NCBI GenBank assembly: GCA_016282145.1
Contig: JAEEJZ010000054.1
Coordinates: forward strand, 1 to 34,345
Direction of reading: 5' to 3'
Source of the DNA: Bacteroidales bacterium
GTDB taxonomy: Bacteria > Bacteroidota > Bacteroidia > Bacteroidales > UBA932
Length of the DNA: 34,345 bases
Below, piece after piece: positions 33,280-34,345 of the stretch. Under the pieces are notes generated by a model. That model saw only the letters and a list, made by a program, of their open reading frames with translations. It had not been told where the DNA came from and did no database searches. Position 1 is the first letter of the stretch. Every line of letters begins with the position of its first letter. The position numbers and the translations under genes were made by a program.

Positions 33280-33855
33280 CTACTTGTACTGGAGTTTCAT
33301 GATCAGTCCGGTCACGAGCAGCAGGAGGCCTCCCAGCGTAAAAAACAGCAGTTGTGCTTCTCCCATCACAGTCATGGCAAAAACGGCTCCGCCTATACCC
33401 AGGAGGAATCCGGCAATGATGATGGCCCAGTTCTTCAACAGGACGCCGGACATGCATTCCGCAAGGCCCATGATAATGACGATGATGAGCGTCACGTGCA
33501 TGGGAACCAGGGTGATGGCAATGGCGCTGAGGGTGACAGCGAAGGCGCCGAAAACGCTCCATACATAGCTGAGCATCTTGCTCACCTCGTTTTGCGGCTG
33601 TACGGTCTTGTATTTGCCCATCAACGCGGCCAGGGGATAGCCGATTGCCGGCATCGCAAACCAGAGGAAGTTCCACTGGGGCTTGCCGGTATTATGCCAT
33701 AATAAATAGATGACAAGCGAAACTGCGGTCAGCAGGGCTCCCCAGAGAAGGAAGTATTTGGCACTGCCTCGAAGAATGTCCTTCCGATTCTTGTTGAAGG
33801 TTTCGGTGATGAGTTGAAGGCTTTCGGAAGCCGTCATTTCCTTGTTTTGTTCCAT
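33280..33855 (-). CDS. Membrane protein paired with winged-helix regulator
   Basis: 191-residue protein: about 30 soluble residues, then five or six hydrophobic helices with a short loop (GKYKTVQPQNEVSKM) near residue 80-95. I recognise no catalytic or transport motif. Similar membrane proteins accompany small HTH_34 regulators in Bacteroidota and may act as sensor or effector, but this is inference. It has a well-formed promoter (33921-33952) and a 12-base palindrome in its leader. Confidence 0.72.
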   Translation of the reverse strand: MEQNKEMTASESLQLITETFNKNRKDILRGSAKYFLLWGALLTAVSLVIYLLWHNTGKPQWNFLWFAMPAIGYPLAALMGKYKTVQPQNEVSKMLSYVWSVFGAFAVTLSAIAITLVPMHVTLIIVIIMGLAECMSGVLLKNWAIIIAGFLLGIGGAVFAMTVMGEAQLLFFTLGGLLLLVTGLIMKLQYK

Positions 33856-33888
33856 GGTATCAATTATTTAACTTGTTCCTGCGGCCAA

Positions 33889-33900
33889 GCGCAGCTGCGC
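33889..33900. repeat. 12-base perfect palindrome in leader of the membrane protein-regulator operon
   Basis: GCGCAGCTGCGC reads the same on both strands. It lies about 16-28 bases downstream of the predicted transcription start and 34 bases before the ATG. It is a candidate operator for the downstream winged-helix regulator or an RNA hairpin; neither is shown. Confidence 0.5.
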
Positions 33901-33920
33901 AGTCTGCCTTAACCGCGATG

Positions 33921-33952
33921 CAAATATAAACAAGTTTACAATATAAACCAAA
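33921..33952 (-). promoter_or_regulatory. Promoter for the membrane protein-regulator operon
   Basis: On the minus strand, TTTG (33952-33949), a 20-base gap and TATATTTG (33928-33921) give a full match to the Bacteroidota TTTG/TAnnTTTG promoter. Transcription should start near 33916, leaving about 60 untranslated bases. Confidence 0.75.
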
Positions 33953-33984
33953 TATTTTTTACAAAAGGGGGCAAAAATCACTTA

Positions 33985-34015
33985 TTGCAAAAACGGACAA
34001 AAGTCTTTATTTTTG
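33985..34015 (+). promoter_or_regulatory. Promoter for the heparinase-like lipoprotein gene
   Basis: TTG (33985-33987), a 20-base gap and TATTTTTG (34008-34015) match the Bacteroidota promoter consensus. The ATG at 34042 is 26 bases downstream of the -7 element. The region 33930-34040 is markedly AT-rich compared with its surroundings. Confidence 0.7.
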
Positions 34016-34041
34016 TAACTATACATAAAAGATCTATTGTT

Positions 34042-34345
34042 ATGAAACGAAAGATCAGCATAATCCTGACAGTCTCGTTGCTATTCGCTTCCTGCGGAAC
34101 GCTGCTCGCCCTCAGGAGCTATAATGGTCTCACCGAAGACATCAGTGTGGAAGCCATTGGAAACAATCTTCCCAACCATCCCCGCCTTTATTTCAGCGAA
34201 AAAGATTTTCGTCGCCTGCGTCGGACCACTTTTGGCCATCGCGGGAACCGATATGTCCGCAATATCAGCGGGGGTATCATAAAGGCAGCGGATTCCTTGG
34301 CAATGCACGGGGATTATCCTTACCGGAAGGATGCAAGCGGCAGAC
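34042..34345 (+). CDS. Lipoprotein, N-terminus of a probable heparinase II/III-type polysaccharide lyase (3'-truncated by window edge)
   Basis: 101 codons are visible before the edge. A lipoprotein signal (SLLFASC, Cys18) is followed by a region with LPNHPRLYFSEKDFRRLR and GIIKAADSLAMHG. The HPRL-x-F-x-E-x-D-F motif followed by a helical AADSL segment is typical of the start of heparinase II/III and alginate-lyase-like proteins in gut Bacteroidota. Catalytic residues lie beyond the window, so the assignment rests on the N-terminal pattern alone; other lipoproteins with the same leader motif are possible. A good promoter precedes it. Confidence 0.55.
   Translation, partial: MKRKISIILTVSLLFASCGTLLALRSYNGLTEDISVEAIGNNLPNHPRLYFSEKDFRRLRRTTFGHRGNRYVRNISGGIIKAADSLAMHGDYPYRKDASGR

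Noticed and set aside
32996..33676. Extended 226-residue version of the winged-helix regulator
   Set aside because: The extra N-terminus is out of frame with the membrane protein gene it overlaps and looks non-native; the ATG at 33277 gives a complete 93-residue domain.
1..34345. CRISPR arrays, tRNA or rRNA genes, insertion sequences and attachment sites
   Set aside because: No regularly spaced repeats, cloverleaf-like sequences, transposase or integrase motifs were seen on reading either strand; a covariance-model scan would be needed to be certain for small RNAs.

Overview
The window reads as chromosomal DNA of a GC-rich member of the Bacteroidales (Bacteroidota). Three things point there. 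Several genes lack Shine-Dalgarno sequences but have the Bacteroidota promoter -7 element (TAnnTTTG), often as TATCTTTG. Lineage-typical families are present: a DUF4290 protein, an FtsK followed by a LolA-like protein, a DUF5020/Tsx-like barrel, and an OadA of the RDMWQS type. Lipoproteins and TonB-dependent uptake are common. I cannot assign a genus from sequence alone; an Alistipes-like or uncultured gut/rumen Bacteroidales lineage would fit. No rRNA, tRNA, CRISPR array, phage or IS element was seen. Coding density is very high, and no gene-free stretch exceeds 300 bases.

Layout. 1-8460 (+) is one tightly packed run: anaerobic ribonucleotide reductase nrdD (5' end off the window) and its activase nrdG, a radical SAM protein, upp, a flavodoxin-like lipoprotein, a TlpA-like thioredoxin lipoprotein, a STAS protein, a synthetase-only RelA/SpoT protein, an Old Yellow Enzyme-family oxidoreductase and an SDR. 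8464-11790 (-) is the sodium-pumping decarboxylase operon oadG-oadA-oadB. Its promoter-proximal leader (11791-11899) contains a long imperfect inverted repeat with two mutually exclusive pairings. 12006-16197 (+) is a nucleobase uptake/salvage operon: uracil permease, apt, a Tsx-like outer membrane barrel and an AzgA/PbuG-type purine permease, ended by a clear hairpin. 16322-19525 (-) holds tadA, a YycJ-like metallo-beta-lactamase-fold hydrolase and a TPR protein. A back-to-back promoter pair separates it from an M28-like protein with an eroded metal site and a SpoU methyltransferase (19552-20990, +). 20974-24570 (-) holds a LolA-like protein, FtsK and DUF4290.

24643-27953 (+) is the most unusual part. 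It is a four-gene cassette of an HPr-kinase-like P-loop protein, a membrane-anchor-less S24/S26 peptidase with a Ser/His pair, a PqqD/RRE-type peptide-binding protein and an ABC exporter without a C39 peptidase domain. This is the logic of a ribosomally made peptide modification/export system, but no precursor gene is visible. Two conserved membrane proteins (DUF554, DUF389) and an alpha/beta hydrolase follow. 30589-32975 (-) encodes a TonB-dependent receptor with a small His/Cys-rich exported protein, probably for metal uptake. 32996-33855 (-) is a membrane protein with a winged-helix regulator. The right edge cuts through a lipoprotein resembling the start of a heparinase II/III-type lyase.

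All functions are assigned by reading motifs; no database search was possible. Gene starts were moved from the longest open frame wherever promoter position, signal peptide or overlap argued for it.
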